Part shown: positions 36,572 to 45,267 of the stretch, in pieces
Numbering within the stretch: position 1 is the first letter of the stretch
Layout of the letters: every line of letters begins with the position of its first letter
DNA from: CAXXOK01 sp963664595
GTDB lineage: Bacteria > Bacillota > Clostridia > Christensenellales > Aristaeellaceae
NCBI GenBank assembly: GCA_963664595.2
Contig: CAXXOK010000010.1
Location: forward strand, 1,178,001 to 1,242,000
Length of the DNA stretch: 64,000 nucleotides
Direction: 5' to 3'
Translations under genes and position numbers: made by a program
The notes under the pieces: generated by a model
What the model saw: the letters and a program-made list of their open reading frames with translations, nothing else
What the model was told of the DNA's origin: nothing
The model's database searches: none

Positions 36572-37159
36572 TCAAAATTCGTACAGGAAGCGCAGCTTGG
36601 GCAGCAAACGGTCGATCGTGATTTTACAGTATACCGGCTGATCCTGCTCGTAGGCGCGCAGAACATACATCTGTCCGTCGGTCGCGTCGAGCATCATCTG
36701 CAGGGACTCCAGGCCGTCGCAGCTGGCGGCCATGCAAAAAGACAGCGGTAAATCGGGCCGGGTTTGATAGGCAAACACCGCCTCGTCAAACGCGCGCTCC
36801 GGCGGAGAGGTAACGGTATTGGCATAGGTTTCAAAAACGCGCTCGTACAAAAAGCTGAGCGGGCTCTTGGCTGGCGTGACCGGTAATTTGAAACGGATTT
36901 CCAGCGTTTGGCATACCGAAAGATAATCGATAATACTCTGGTGAAACATCCCCGCGTGTTCCCCCAGCGGCACCCCCGTTTTCGGCCACGCAATCGGCTG
37001 CCAGAATACAAAGCCCGGTCGCTGGCAGCCGGGCACGATCAATGCCTCGTCCATCGGGGTACGGCAATAGGTCAACGGTCTTCGCCCGGTTTCCTTAATC
37101 GCGGTCTGTTGAAATCGAACCAGAAAATCATTCACAATCGGTATAAGCTTGCCGGGCAT
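36572..37159 (-). CDS. Syd-like (SUKH superfamily) protein, tentative
   Basis: A 195-residue cytosolic protein. The layout recalls Syd: helical start (IPIVNDFLVRFQQTA), VFWQPIAW near residue 50, HQSIIDYLSV, and a C-terminal beta sheet ending in LDATDGQMYVLR and RLLPKLRFLYE. Syd binds SecY in enterobacteria, and relatives of its fold act as immunity proteins against toxins. The match is by pattern only and is weak. AAGGAG precedes the ATG at 37159. It sits 5 bp after the small gene upstream and 22 bp before the long unknown gene. Confidence 0.45.
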   Translation of the reverse strand: MPGKLIPIVNDFLVRFQQTAIKETGRRPLTYCRTPMDEALIVPGCQRPGFVFWQPIAWPKTGVPLGEHAGMFHQSIIDYLSVCQTLEIRFKLPVTPAKSPLSFLYERVFETYANTVTSPPERAFDEAVFAYQTRPDLPLSFCMAASCDGLESLQMMLDATDGQMYVLRAYEQDQPVYCKITIDRLLPKLRFLYEF

Positions 37160-37164
37160 CCTCG

Positions 37165-37587
37165 TCACTCCTTGACAGCATAGGTAATCCTGAGCGCAGC
37201 ATTTCCGCTGCGTTGGTCTGTAGAAATCCAGGCTGTGCCAAACGTATACCGCAACAGCACACTGCGCATTTTTTCCGGACAGGGGTCTGTCCTTCCGATA
37301 CTGCGGAAGAAAAACCCGCGCTGCTGCTGGGCCGTTCCGCCGGTGAGTATAAACTCTATCGCGTGCAGGACTTCGTCCTGCAGCAGGCACAGGCAGGCAG
37401 CTTCCGTTCCGTCAAGGGTAAATACGCCGGAACGGACAACGGACGGGCGCTGCGGAGGATCTATATGGCAGGGCTTCCCCGAAAGGGTTTCCAAGGCCTG
37501 CGCTAACGCATGGCACGGCATGTTTCCGATTATGGAAACAGTATCCGAGAGTGTGATGCTGCCGCTGCTTTCATCCAATCCGAACAC
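37165..37587 (-). CDS. Hypothetical protein
   Basis: A 140-residue protein I do not recognise. It starts with GTG at 37587, 11 bp after an AAAGGAG site. It has no signal peptide or membrane helix. The sequence is mixed, with Cys near the middle (CLCLLQDEVLHAIEF) and a beta-rich end (LLRYTFGTAWIST, ALRITYAVKE). It is the first of three closely packed unknown genes downstream of cca, ending in the deoC fusion. Confidence 0.6.
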   Translation of the reverse strand: MFGLDESSGSITLSDTVSIIGNMPCHALAQALETLSGKPCHIDPPQRPSVVRSGVFTLDGTEAACLCLLQDEVLHAIEFILTGGTAQQQRGFFFRSIGRTDPCPEKMRSVLLRYTFGTAWISTDQRSGNAALRITYAVKE

Positions 37588-37650
37588 TGCCGGCCGCGCT
37601 CCTTTCCATATGTGGAACTGTTTTCTTTCAAAATCCCAGGGGTGAGTGTA

Positions 37651-38928
37651 TCATTGGCAGGGTGTGCTGTCAATCCAACGCTTTGCTGCTTCATACAGCA
37701 AATCCCGGCGCGTATTGGGCACGCGGCCGTTGGCCACAGCCTGCCACAGCGCGTACAGGACCTTCCCCATACGCTCCACAGGCAATCCCCTCTCCCGGCA
37801 GAGAATGAGCAGGTCATCCCCACCCACCGCCAAGTGTTTCACGCTTGCCGGTATCCGGCATTGTTCGGTCTGGATCAGCAATTCTTCCATGCGGGCCGAT
37901 GCTTGCCGGTATACGCAATCCGCACCGGTCAGTAAATCCAGCATCCGCTTTGCCCCCTGTGCGGCAGGCAGCCCATAACGAAGCAGATCCGCGTTTGTGC
38001 TTTGCCGGTTCTGCGCCTCCTGTAAAACAGAAAGCGCATCGTACGCCTGTTTGGCGTCCTTTTTGGCGTAGTGCAGCGTCTCCATCCGGTGTGCCAGTGC
38101 CACGGGCGTTGCCCGGTGATAGAGCAGTGCCAGCTTCAGGCCGGTATCCAGCGTCTCAGCATGGGCAAAAGCCGTAAAGTTCATCGGAATAAGCGTGCCA
38201 AACAGTTTGGGCCACGCGCCGATTTCCACCAGTGTGGAAAGCCCTTTCGGCACGGGCGGTGTTGTGCGGCTGAGCGTCGGGTATTTGATATCGGCCGTCA
38301 GCAGCTTTGTCAGCTCGTCCCGCTTACGCTCGGGCGCGATTTCATCCAGCAAGGCAGCATACTTCGTTGCAGACTTGAGTACAGCCGGGGTCAGGCTAAA
38401 TCCGAGTTCAGCCTGAAAGCGAACCGCGCGCAGAATGCGCAGCCCGTCATCCTTAAGCACCTGATCCGGATCTTCGGTCACGGTATGCAGGATTTTTTCC
38501 CGCAGGTGCGGCAGGCCGCCCGTCGGATCAATCACCCGGGTGATATCCCACAACGGCGTATAGAGCGCGTTCACGGAAAAATCACGCCGCAGCGCATCCT
38601 CCTCCAGCGTATCGGCAAAGCGGACGGCAACGGGCTGATGCCCCGTACGGTAGCTGTCCTGCCGGAAGGTGGTATATTCCGCCATGTGCCCGCCGATATG
38701 CAGCTCCACCGTACCGAAATGCGCCGCGCGCAGCCGTGCCGTAACCGGCGTATCCTCGCAGAGCTTCATGACCGTTTCGGGGAGGGCCGGGCCGCAAAGA
38801 TCCATATCGCTGACGGGCAAACCCATCAGCGTGTTGCGCACCGCACCGCCTACCGCGTACACAGGGATGTCCAAAAACACCCGCGCGATGGTCCGCAGCC
38901 ACGGGGCGCGCAAGGGCGTATCACACAT
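37651..38928 (-). CDS. cca: CCA tRNA nucleotidyltransferase / poly(A) polymerase family
   Basis: A 425-residue class II nucleotidyltransferase, probably adding or repairing the CCA end of tRNAs. The head domain shows GGAVRNTLMGLPVSDMDL (catalytic Asp pair, residues 41-43). RRDFSVNALYTP (about 114) is the nucleotide-binding motif, and DPDQVLKDDGLRILRAVRF is the neck motif. The rest is helical. No clear HD phosphohydrolase motif is seen. AAAGGA in the end of pepF precedes the ATG, and the two genes are 2 bp apart, so they are co-translated. Confidence 0.88.
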   Translation of the reverse strand: MCDTPLRAPWLRTIARVFLDIPVYAVGGAVRNTLMGLPVSDMDLCGPALPETVMKLCEDTPVTARLRAAHFGTVELHIGGHMAEYTTFRQDSYRTGHQPVAVRFADTLEEDALRRDFSVNALYTPLWDITRVIDPTGGLPHLREKILHTVTEDPDQVLKDDGLRILRAVRFQAELGFSLTPAVLKSATKYAALLDEIAPERKRDELTKLLTADIKYPTLSRTTPPVPKGLSTLVEIGAWPKLFGTLIPMNFTAFAHAETLDTGLKLALLYHRATPVALAHRMETLHYAKKDAKQAYDALSVLQEAQNRQSTNADLLRYGLPAAQGAKRMLDLLTGADCVYRQASARMEELLIQTEQCRIPASVKHLAVGGDDLLILCRERGLPVERMGKVLYALWQAVANGRVPNTRRDLLYEAAKRWIDSTPCQ

Positions 38929-38930
38929 GC

Positions 38931-40688
38931 TCAGTTCCTTTGATCCGCCAGCTTGACAAACGTATCAATTTCGCCCCGCAGCACATCCAGCGCGCTGCGC
39001 CATGTATCGGTGCTGCGCACGTCGATGCCCACAGTCTGCGCCACATTGGCGATGGTATCGCTGCCGCAGCGCCCCAGAAACGCGTCGTACTGCGGTAAAA
39101 ACGCGGGGCCTTCCGCACGGAATTTCTGATATACGCTCAGGCCGAACAGCAGGCCGAACGCATACGGGAAGTTGTAGAAATGTGTTCCAACCATATAATA
39201 ATGGCTTTTGTTGATCCACATGTCACCGTGCAGCACGGCAGGGTCCAGCCCGTCGCCGTAGGCTTCCTTCTGGGCGCTGAGCATCATTTCGTTCAGCTCC
39301 TCTACGCCCGGGGTATGGGTTTTGCGAGCCTCAAACACGGCGGTTTCAAACAGAAAGCGGCTATAGATATCCACAATACACTGTGTGGCCTCCAGCAGGA
39401 TGCCTTCCAGAATAGAGAAAGCCAGCTCATCGTCCGCCGAGGCCAGCACGGTTTGCGCCAGCATGGTTTCGTTGAAGGTGGAGGCGGTTTCCGCCAGCGG
39501 CATGGGATATTCCGTCATCATCAGCGGATAATCGCGGATGCATTCGTTGTGCCACGCATGGCCCAGCTCATGCGCCAGCGTGCTTACATCGGAAAAGCTG
39601 CCCACAAAGTTGGTCAGGATGCGGCTCAGGTTCAGCTCGTAGTTGGACGCGCAGAACGCGCCGCCCGTTTTCCCCTGCTTGGGAAACACGTCTATCCAGC
39701 GTTGATCAAACGCGTGGGCCATGAATTTCGCCATCTTCGGATGCGCCTTTTCAAAGGTGCCGACCACCACATCCCGCGCTTCCTCAATGGTATATTTCGT
39801 AGTGGATTTGCCCACGGGGGCAAACAGATCATAAAACGGCAGACCGCCTTTATGCCCCAGCAGCCGGGCTTTGGCTTTCAGATACCGCCGGAAATCGGGA
39901 AACGCCTCGCGGCAGGCCGTCCACATGGCGTCCAGCGTTTCATGGTCCATACGCGTTTCGGTCAGCTGTTGGGTGAGGATATCGGGATAGTGCTTCGCTT
40001 CGCACATCGTCAGCGCTTCACCCTTGATGCCGCCCAGGCAGAACGCCATGGGCAGTGCGATTTTCTTGTAAGACGCCAGCTCGGCCTCATAGGCCTTTTT
40101 GCGCACGGCGGGATCGGGATCAAACGCCATGCCGCGCACGGCGGGCAGCGGAAGGCTTTCCCCATCCAGTTCCACGGTCAGGGTTCCAATCAGCTGATCA
40201 CGCAGCTTGGAAAACGAATCGCCGCCGGACAACGACATGCGCAGCATCCACCGCTCCATGCCTTCCTCCAGCATATGCGAGGCCTGTTCCCGCGCCTCCA
40301 GCAGGGCAAAGCCGTTCTTTTTCAGCCCGGGGTTCTTTTCAATCACCGCTTCCAGATTTTCAACCGTGCCGATATAGCGCTTGCACGCGCTGATGAATAC
40401 TTCATAGTCAACCATCAGCGCACTCACCAGCTCCAGCGTCTGGAATGCTTTTTTATTTTCCGCGTTCTCCGCCATGGAAAGCTCGCAGTACATATAGGCC
40501 CGCATCAGTGTATTATGATAGGCTTCCAGATGGCCGAGCATGGCCGTCAGCTTCGCGTCCGCTCCGCCCTCCTGCCGCAGGATGGCAAGGCCGCTTTCGG
40601 CCATTGTTCCCAGCTTTTCCAGGTCGGCCGCCAGCGCGGGATCCTCAAAGTTTTCATAAAATACACTCAAATCCCATGTTGTTTCCAT
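38931..40688 (-). CDS. pepF: Oligoendopeptidase F (M3 family)
   Basis: A 585-residue cytosolic zinc metallopeptidase that degrades oligopeptides. The zinc site is HELGH (residues 373-377) in STLAHELGHAWHN, with downstream Glu residues in PLAETASTFNETML completing the M3 signature. The N-terminal part is helical, as in PepF. AGGAGAG precedes the ATG. It leads an operon with cca and the unknown genes. The length is normal for the family. Confidence 0.92.
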   Translation of the reverse strand: METTWDLSVFYENFEDPALAADLEKLGTMAESGLAILRQEGGADAKLTAMLGHLEAYHNTLMRAYMYCELSMAENAENKKAFQTLELVSALMVDYEVFISACKRYIGTVENLEAVIEKNPGLKKNGFALLEAREQASHMLEEGMERWMLRMSLSGGDSFSKLRDQLIGTLTVELDGESLPLPAVRGMAFDPDPAVRKKAYEAELASYKKIALPMAFCLGGIKGEALTMCEAKHYPDILTQQLTETRMDHETLDAMWTACREAFPDFRRYLKAKARLLGHKGGLPFYDLFAPVGKSTTKYTIEEARDVVVGTFEKAHPKMAKFMAHAFDQRWIDVFPKQGKTGGAFCASNYELNLSRILTNFVGSFSDVSTLAHELGHAWHNECIRDYPLMMTEYPMPLAETASTFNETMLAQTVLASADDELAFSILEGILLEATQCIVDIYSRFLFETAVFEARKTHTPGVEELNEMMLSAQKEAYGDGLDPAVLHGDMWINKSHYYMVGTHFYNFPYAFGLLFGLSVYQKFRAEGPAFLPQYDAFLGRCGSDTIANVAQTVGIDVRSTDTWRSALDVLRGEIDTFVKLADQRN

Positions 40689-40703
40689 ATATGAATTCTC
40701 TCC

Positions 40704-40738
40704 TCAAAATACATCCTTTGCGTGAACCGCAAAGGATG
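40704..40738 (-). terminator. Terminator after the GntR regulator
   Basis: On the minus strand CATCCTTTGCG (40738-40728), loop GTTCA, CGCAAAGGATG (40722-40712), then TATTTTG. It lies 9 bp after the GntR stop codon and before pepF. The T-tract is short, so some readthrough into pepF is possible. Confidence 0.6.
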
Positions 40739-40746
40739 AAGATCAT

Positions 40747-41436
40747 TTATGCCCGTTTCTGGAGGTCCGTTTCCTTGAGTGCGGCCAGGCAGCTTTCCTT
40801 GCTGCTTTCGATATGCTTTCGCATCAGGGCCTCAAGCCCCTTGGCATCCCGTTTTTCCACCAGTTCCACAATCCGGTGGTGCTCCTGATGGGCGTCCGCC
40901 CTCCGTTTATCCTTGGCGATGCTCAGCGCGGAAAAACGGTGGATATACTCATCCTGCCCCTGAATGACGCGCAGAACGCGCTTGAGCCCGGAAATGGCCG
41001 TGAGCTGATCATGAAACGCCCGCGCCAGCACCGACAGCGCTTCAATCTGGTTTGTCTCCATCATACGGTCCATTTCCTTCAGCTTGTCCCGCATGGACTG
41101 GATATCCTTAGGGGTTGCGTTTTCGATGATGGCGGGCAACGTAAGCATTTCCAGCACATTACGGATGGTGTAGATCTCCTCCACATCCTCAATGGTAAAC
41201 GCGCGCACCACTACGCCGCGGCGGATGACATATTCCACCAGCCCGTCCCGCTCCAGCTTGCGAAGCGCCTCGCGCAGAGGGGTACGGCTGATATGCAGCT
41301 TGTTGGCATATTCGGTTTCCACAATGCGGACGCCGGCGGGGATTTCCCCGGTGATGATCGCATGCTTCAGTGTTTCATATGCAATCTCCCGTATGGGCTT
41401 ATTCACGCCGGAAGAAGAGTAGCGCATGGCTGACAT
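40747..41436 (-). CDS. GntR family regulator (FadR/FCD type)
   Basis: A 229-residue regulator. The winged helix covers about residues 15-80 (YANKLHISRTPLREALRKLE), followed by a helical FCD ligand domain (IYTIRNVLEMLTLPAI, then FHDQLTAISG and the His-containing HQEHHRIVE). FCD regulators usually sense organic acids or sugar acids. AAGGGGTG precedes the ATG at 41436. Its own promoter (41470-41498) carries a GTATAC dyad, which may mean autoregulation. The target is not next to it. Confidence 0.88.
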   Translation of the reverse strand: MSAMRYSSSGVNKPIREIAYETLKHAIITGEIPAGVRIVETEYANKLHISRTPLREALRKLERDGLVEYVIRRGVVVRAFTIEDVEEIYTIRNVLEMLTLPAIIENATPKDIQSMRDKLKEMDRMMETNQIEALSVLARAFHDQLTAISGLKRVLRVIQGQDEYIHRFSALSIAKDKRRADAHQEHHRIVELVEKRDAKGLEALMRKHIESSKESCLAALKETDLQKRA

Positions 41437-41469
41437 TGGAACACCCCTTGTATTTTCTTTGTATTTTGT

Positions 41470-41498
41470 ATACTATCGTGAACGCTGCCTTTTGTCAA
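41470..41498 (-). promoter_or_regulatory. Predicted promoter of the GntR gene
   Basis: On the minus strand -35 TTGACA (41498-41493), 17-bp spacer, -10 TAGTAT (41475-41470), with GTATAC overlapping the -10. Confidence 0.6.
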
Positions 41499-41553
41499 GG
41501 CATAACCCCCGTTGCGAGCAGCCCGGGGCTACAGATTTCTACGATTCTATCGG

Positions 41554-44500
41554 TTACCGCGCGATCGGCGTTCCGTCTAAAAATGTCTCGTCCACATCCA
41601 CTTCACGGGTGGCCTCGGGAAAGGCGAGGATTTCCTGCATGTTTTCCGCAGACAGACGCGCAACGTTTTGGGATGGGTTATGCGCCCAGGCCGGAGCCGT
41701 TTCCACGGTTTTCTGCGCCACGGCGATATTGCGTTGCAGCGTAACGGCCGAAGCCGTCTGCGGGTTGAGCTCCTGAACGGTATCCACCAGCAGCTTGGGC
41801 TCCTCATCCTCCCGGAAGGAAAGCTTGCCTCCCAGGATCACCAGCTGATCTGCCGCCAGCTGCTCGGAAAACCGCTCGTATACCTTAGGAAATACCAGTC
41901 CCTCGATCTGCCCGGTCAAATCCTCCAGCGTGAGAATGCCCATCATGGAGCCCTTTTTGGTTATTCTGGATTTTGCGAGCGCCAGGATGCCCGCCATGGT
42001 TACGGTATCGCCGTCGTGATCCATGCCGTTCATCTCATTTTCAGTCATGGAAAATACCTCGGCAACGCTGGTGAAGCCGTTCTCCATCAGATCGGCCACC
42101 TGGTCCAGCGGATGCCCAGATATGTATACACCCGTCATCTCTTTTTCCATATTCAGCAGCGCATTGCGGCTGTGCTCCGGCATGTTGGGCACCTCTACCC
42201 GTGTGGCGCAGTCGTCCGGGTTCATCATGTCGAACAGGCACATCTGGCCGGAGAGATTGTTTTTATGTTTCTTGGCTGCGTCGTCAAACACGCGCTCAAA
42301 TATGCTCAGCAGCTGGGCGCGGTTGTAGCCCGAATAATCAAACGCACCGGCCTTGATCAGGCTCTCGGCGGTCCGTTTGTTCACGGATTCGCAGGGTACG
42401 CGGTCGGCAAAATCGAACAGATCACGGAAGGGAGCCTTTGTCCGGGTATCCATGATCTCCTGCACCGCGGAGCGGCCAACGTTCTTGACCGCGCCCATGC
42501 CGAAACGGATACCGGCCTTCCCCTGCTCATCCCTGCCCACAGTGAAGCGCCAGCCGCTTTGGTTGATATCGGGTGGCAACAAGGAAATGCCATGCCTGCG
42601 GCAGTATTGGATGTACATGGCCACCTTGCCGGAGTTGTCCATCACACTGTTCATGATGGCAGCCATAAACTGAACGGGATAGTGCGCTTTCAGCCAGCCG
42701 GTCTGCACGGCGACCATGCCGTACGCGGCGGCATGGCTTTTGTTGAAGGCATAGCTGGCAAAGGTGGACATATCGTCAAAAATCTGCTCGGCGGTCTTTT
42801 CGTCCACCCCGCGGCGGATGCATCCATCCACCAGCACCGTACCCTTGGCATCGGTCATGCCGTGCACAAAGTACTCGCGTTCCTTCTCCATCACATCGTG
42901 CTTTTTCTTGGACATGGCGCGGCGCATGAGATCGCTTCTGCCCAGCGAGTAGCCCGCCAGATCCCGCACGATCTGCATAACCTGCTCCTGATACACCATG
43001 CAGCCGTAGGTAACATCCAGAATGGGCTTCAGCTTGGGCGTCAGGTAACGCACAGAGGAAGCATCCTTTTTCCCGGCGATGTATTTGGGAATGGAATCCA
43101 TCGGGCCGGGCCGGTAGAGCGAAATTGCGGCGATAATATCCTCAAAGCTCTCGGGCTTCATGCTTTGCAAAAACAGGCGCATGCCGCCGGACTCCAGCTG
43201 AAACACGCCGTCGGTATCCCCGGACGAGATCATTTCGTACACCGCGGGATCATCCAGCGGAATATCCTCAGGGCGCATGTCCACGCCGATTTCTTTCATT
43301 AAATCCAGTGCGTCACGGATGACCGTCAGGGTGCGCAGACCCAGAAAATCCATTTTCAGAAGCCCCAGATGTTCCAGCGTGCCCATCGGGTACTGGGTGG
43401 TAATCACATCGTCGTTGCGCTGCAGGGGCACGTAGTCGGTCACAGGCCTGGCGGTAATCAGCACGCCCGCGGCATGGGTACTGGCGTGGCGCGGCATGCC
43501 CTCCAGCGTAAGGCTCATCTCCATCAGGCGGGATACGTCCGAATCCTGCGAAACCATCTCGTGCAGCTGCGGGCTGATGCTCATAGCCTTTTCCAGTGTC
43601 ATGTCCAGCGCAAAAGGGATGGCCTTGGCCACGGCATCTACCGCCGCGTAACGCATGCCCAGCACGCGTCCCACATCGCGCACCACAGCTTTGGCTTTCA
43701 TGGTGCCAAACGTGATGATCTGCGCCACATGGTCCGCGCCATATTTCCGGGTAACGTAGTCGATCACTTCCTGCCGCCGTTCGTAGCAGAAGTCGATATC
43801 GATATCGGGCATGGTGACGCGTTCCGGATTTAAAAAGCGCTCAAACAGCAAATTGTATTTCAGGGGATCGAGCATAGTGATGCCCAGCGAATACGCTACG
43901 ATGCTGCCGGCGGCGCTGCCGCGCCCCGGGCCGACCATGATGCCGTGCTTTTTGGCATAGTCGATAAAGTCCCACACGATCAGAAAATAATCCACGAAGC
44001 CCATCGAAGAGATCACATCCAGCTCGTAGCGCAGACGTTTGCGGGGTTCGCCGTCCTCATCGTCCGCCTGGCCGGGGTATAGCCGGGCAAGGCCTTCAAG
44101 GCAAAGTCGGGTGAGCATCTCCAGCGGTTTTTCTACCGTAGGGATGGGATAGGTGGGCAGGTGACGGGTTTCGAAATCAAAATCCATCTGGCAGCGCGCC
44201 GCGATCTCCGCCGAGCGGGCAACGGCATCGGGCACGCCGGGGAAAAGCGACAGCATCTCCTGCTCGCTTTTTACGTACAGTTCCTCGGTTTCCATGCGCA
44301 TGCGGGCTTCATCCTCCAGCGTTTTGCCCGTTTGCACGCACATGAGCACCTCCTGGGCGGCGGCGTCCTTTTTATTCAGATAGTGGCAGTCATTGGTCGC
44401 CACCAGCGGTATGCCCGTCTCTTTGGAAAGCGCAATCAGATCCGGCAGCACCTGTTGTTCCTCAGGAATGCCGTGATCCATGATCTCGATAAAGTAATTT

Positions 44501-44997
44501 CCCTTGCCAAACATTTCCTGCATCATCAGCACATAGGCTTTGGCATCCTCCCGGCGGCCCTGCAGCAGCAGCTTTGGCAGATCGCCGCTCAGGCACGCGC
44601 TCATGCAGATCAAGCCTTCGGCATGCTGTTTCAGCAGCTCATAGTCCAGCCGCGGGCGATAATAAAAGCCCTCCGTAAACCCCTGGGAGATCAGCTGAAT
44701 CAGGTTCTGGTAGCCTTTGTTGTTTTCGCACAGCAGTATCAGATGGCTGTATTCGCGGCTGACGACGGTTTTATCAAACCGGTCGGGGCAGATATAGGCC
44801 TCGCATCCGATCACGGGATGAATGCCCTCCGCTTTGCATGCCGAATAAAAGTCCACCGCGCCGTACATCACGCCATGGTCGGTGATGGCGCAGTGCGTTT
44901 GTCCCAGGTCCTTCAGCCGCCTGACCAGCGGTTTGATGGAGCAAGCGCCGTCCAGCAGACTGTATTCGGTGTGCAGATGCAGATGGGCAAAGGCCAT
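41554..44997 (-). CDS. dnaE: DNA polymerase III alpha subunit (DnaE)
   Basis: A 1147-residue replicative polymerase of the DnaE class. The N-terminal PHP domain begins FAHLHLHTEYSLLDG. The polymerase core has GPGRGSAAGS (about 357) and the catalytic aspartates in PDIDID (397-402). The helix-hairpin-helix/OB part follows, with LTLEDLTGQIEGLVFPKVYE near 1020. It extends DNA 5' to 3' in the replisome; in many clostridia it works beside PolC. GGAGGGAAC precedes the ATG. The length is normal for the family and no motif is lost. Confidence 0.95.
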   Translation of the reverse strand: MAFAHLHLHTEYSLLDGACSIKPLVRRLKDLGQTHCAITDHGVMYGAVDFYSACKAEGIHPVIGCEAYICPDRFDKTVVSREYSHLILLCENNKGYQNLIQLISQGFTEGFYYRPRLDYELLKQHAEGLICMSACLSGDLPKLLLQGRREDAKAYVLMMQEMFGKGNYFIEIMDHGIPEEQQVLPDLIALSKETGIPLVATNDCHYLNKKDAAAQEVLMCVQTGKTLEDEARMRMETEELYVKSEQEMLSLFPGVPDAVARSAEIAARCQMDFDFETRHLPTYPIPTVEKPLEMLTRLCLEGLARLYPGQADDEDGEPRKRLRYELDVISSMGFVDYFLIVWDFIDYAKKHGIMVGPGRGSAAGSIVAYSLGITMLDPLKYNLLFERFLNPERVTMPDIDIDFCYERRQEVIDYVTRKYGADHVAQIITFGTMKAKAVVRDVGRVLGMRYAAVDAVAKAIPFALDMTLEKAMSISPQLHEMVSQDSDVSRLMEMSLTLEGMPRHASTHAAGVLITARPVTDYVPLQRNDDVITTQYPMGTLEHLGLLKMDFLGLRTLTVIRDALDLMKEIGVDMRPEDIPLDDPAVYEMISSGDTDGVFQLESGGMRLFLQSMKPESFEDIIAAISLYRPGPMDSIPKYIAGKKDASSVRYLTPKLKPILDVTYGCMVYQEQVMQIVRDLAGYSLGRSDLMRRAMSKKKHDVMEKEREYFVHGMTDAKGTVLVDGCIRRGVDEKTAEQIFDDMSTFASYAFNKSHAAAYGMVAVQTGWLKAHYPVQFMAAIMNSVMDNSGKVAMYIQYCRRHGISLLPPDINQSGWRFTVGRDEQGKAGIRFGMGAVKNVGRSAVQEIMDTRTKAPFRDLFDFADRVPCESVNKRTAESLIKAGAFDYSGYNRAQLLSIFERVFDDAAKKHKNNLSGQMCLFDMMNPDDCATRVEVPNMPEHSRNALLNMEKEMTGVYISGHPLDQVADLMENGFTSVAEVFSMTENEMNGMDHDGDTVTMAGILALAKSRITKKGSMMGILTLEDLTGQIEGLVFPKVYERFSEQLAADQLVILGGKLSFREDEEPKLLVDTVQELNPQTASAVTLQRNIAVAQKTVETAPAWAHNPSQNVARLSAENMQEILAFPEATREVDVDETFLDGTPIAR

Positions 44998-45032
44998 AGT
45001 TCCCTCCGGTACTCATTTTTCAATCCATATCC

Positions 45033-45110
45033 AGTATACTTCAAACCGGCCCCGCAGACAAGCCGCGCAGCCTTGCCTGCATTGACAGTTTTTCTGCGAT
45101 TTGATAGAAT
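45033..45110. promoter_or_regulatory. Divergent promoters of dnaE and the membrane glycosyltransferase
   Basis: Minus strand for dnaE: -35 TTGTCT (45061-45056), 17 bp, -10 TATACT (45038-45033). Plus strand: -35 TTGACA (45082-45087), 17 bp, -10 TAGAAT (45105-45110). The two -35 boxes are 20 bp apart. Confidence 0.55.
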
Positions 45111-45267
45111 TCAATACAATCTTTTACTTAACGAAAGCCCTATGAAAGCACGGGATTCCAGCCATGAGTCCGCCTCTGAAAGCCATGGGCGGCAGGATGA
45201 GTACAATCTGCTTTCACTGATGATTTTTACACCGCGAATCATTTGATGCAGGGCATCAGGAGGCACT

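Noticed and set aside
39180..40694. Long plus-strand ORF (504 codons) opposite pepF
   Set aside because: Antisense shadow of a well-supported peptidase gene.
41668..43302. Long plus-strand ORF (544 codons) opposite dnaE
   Set aside because: Antisense shadow; the dnaE frame carries all catalytic motifs.
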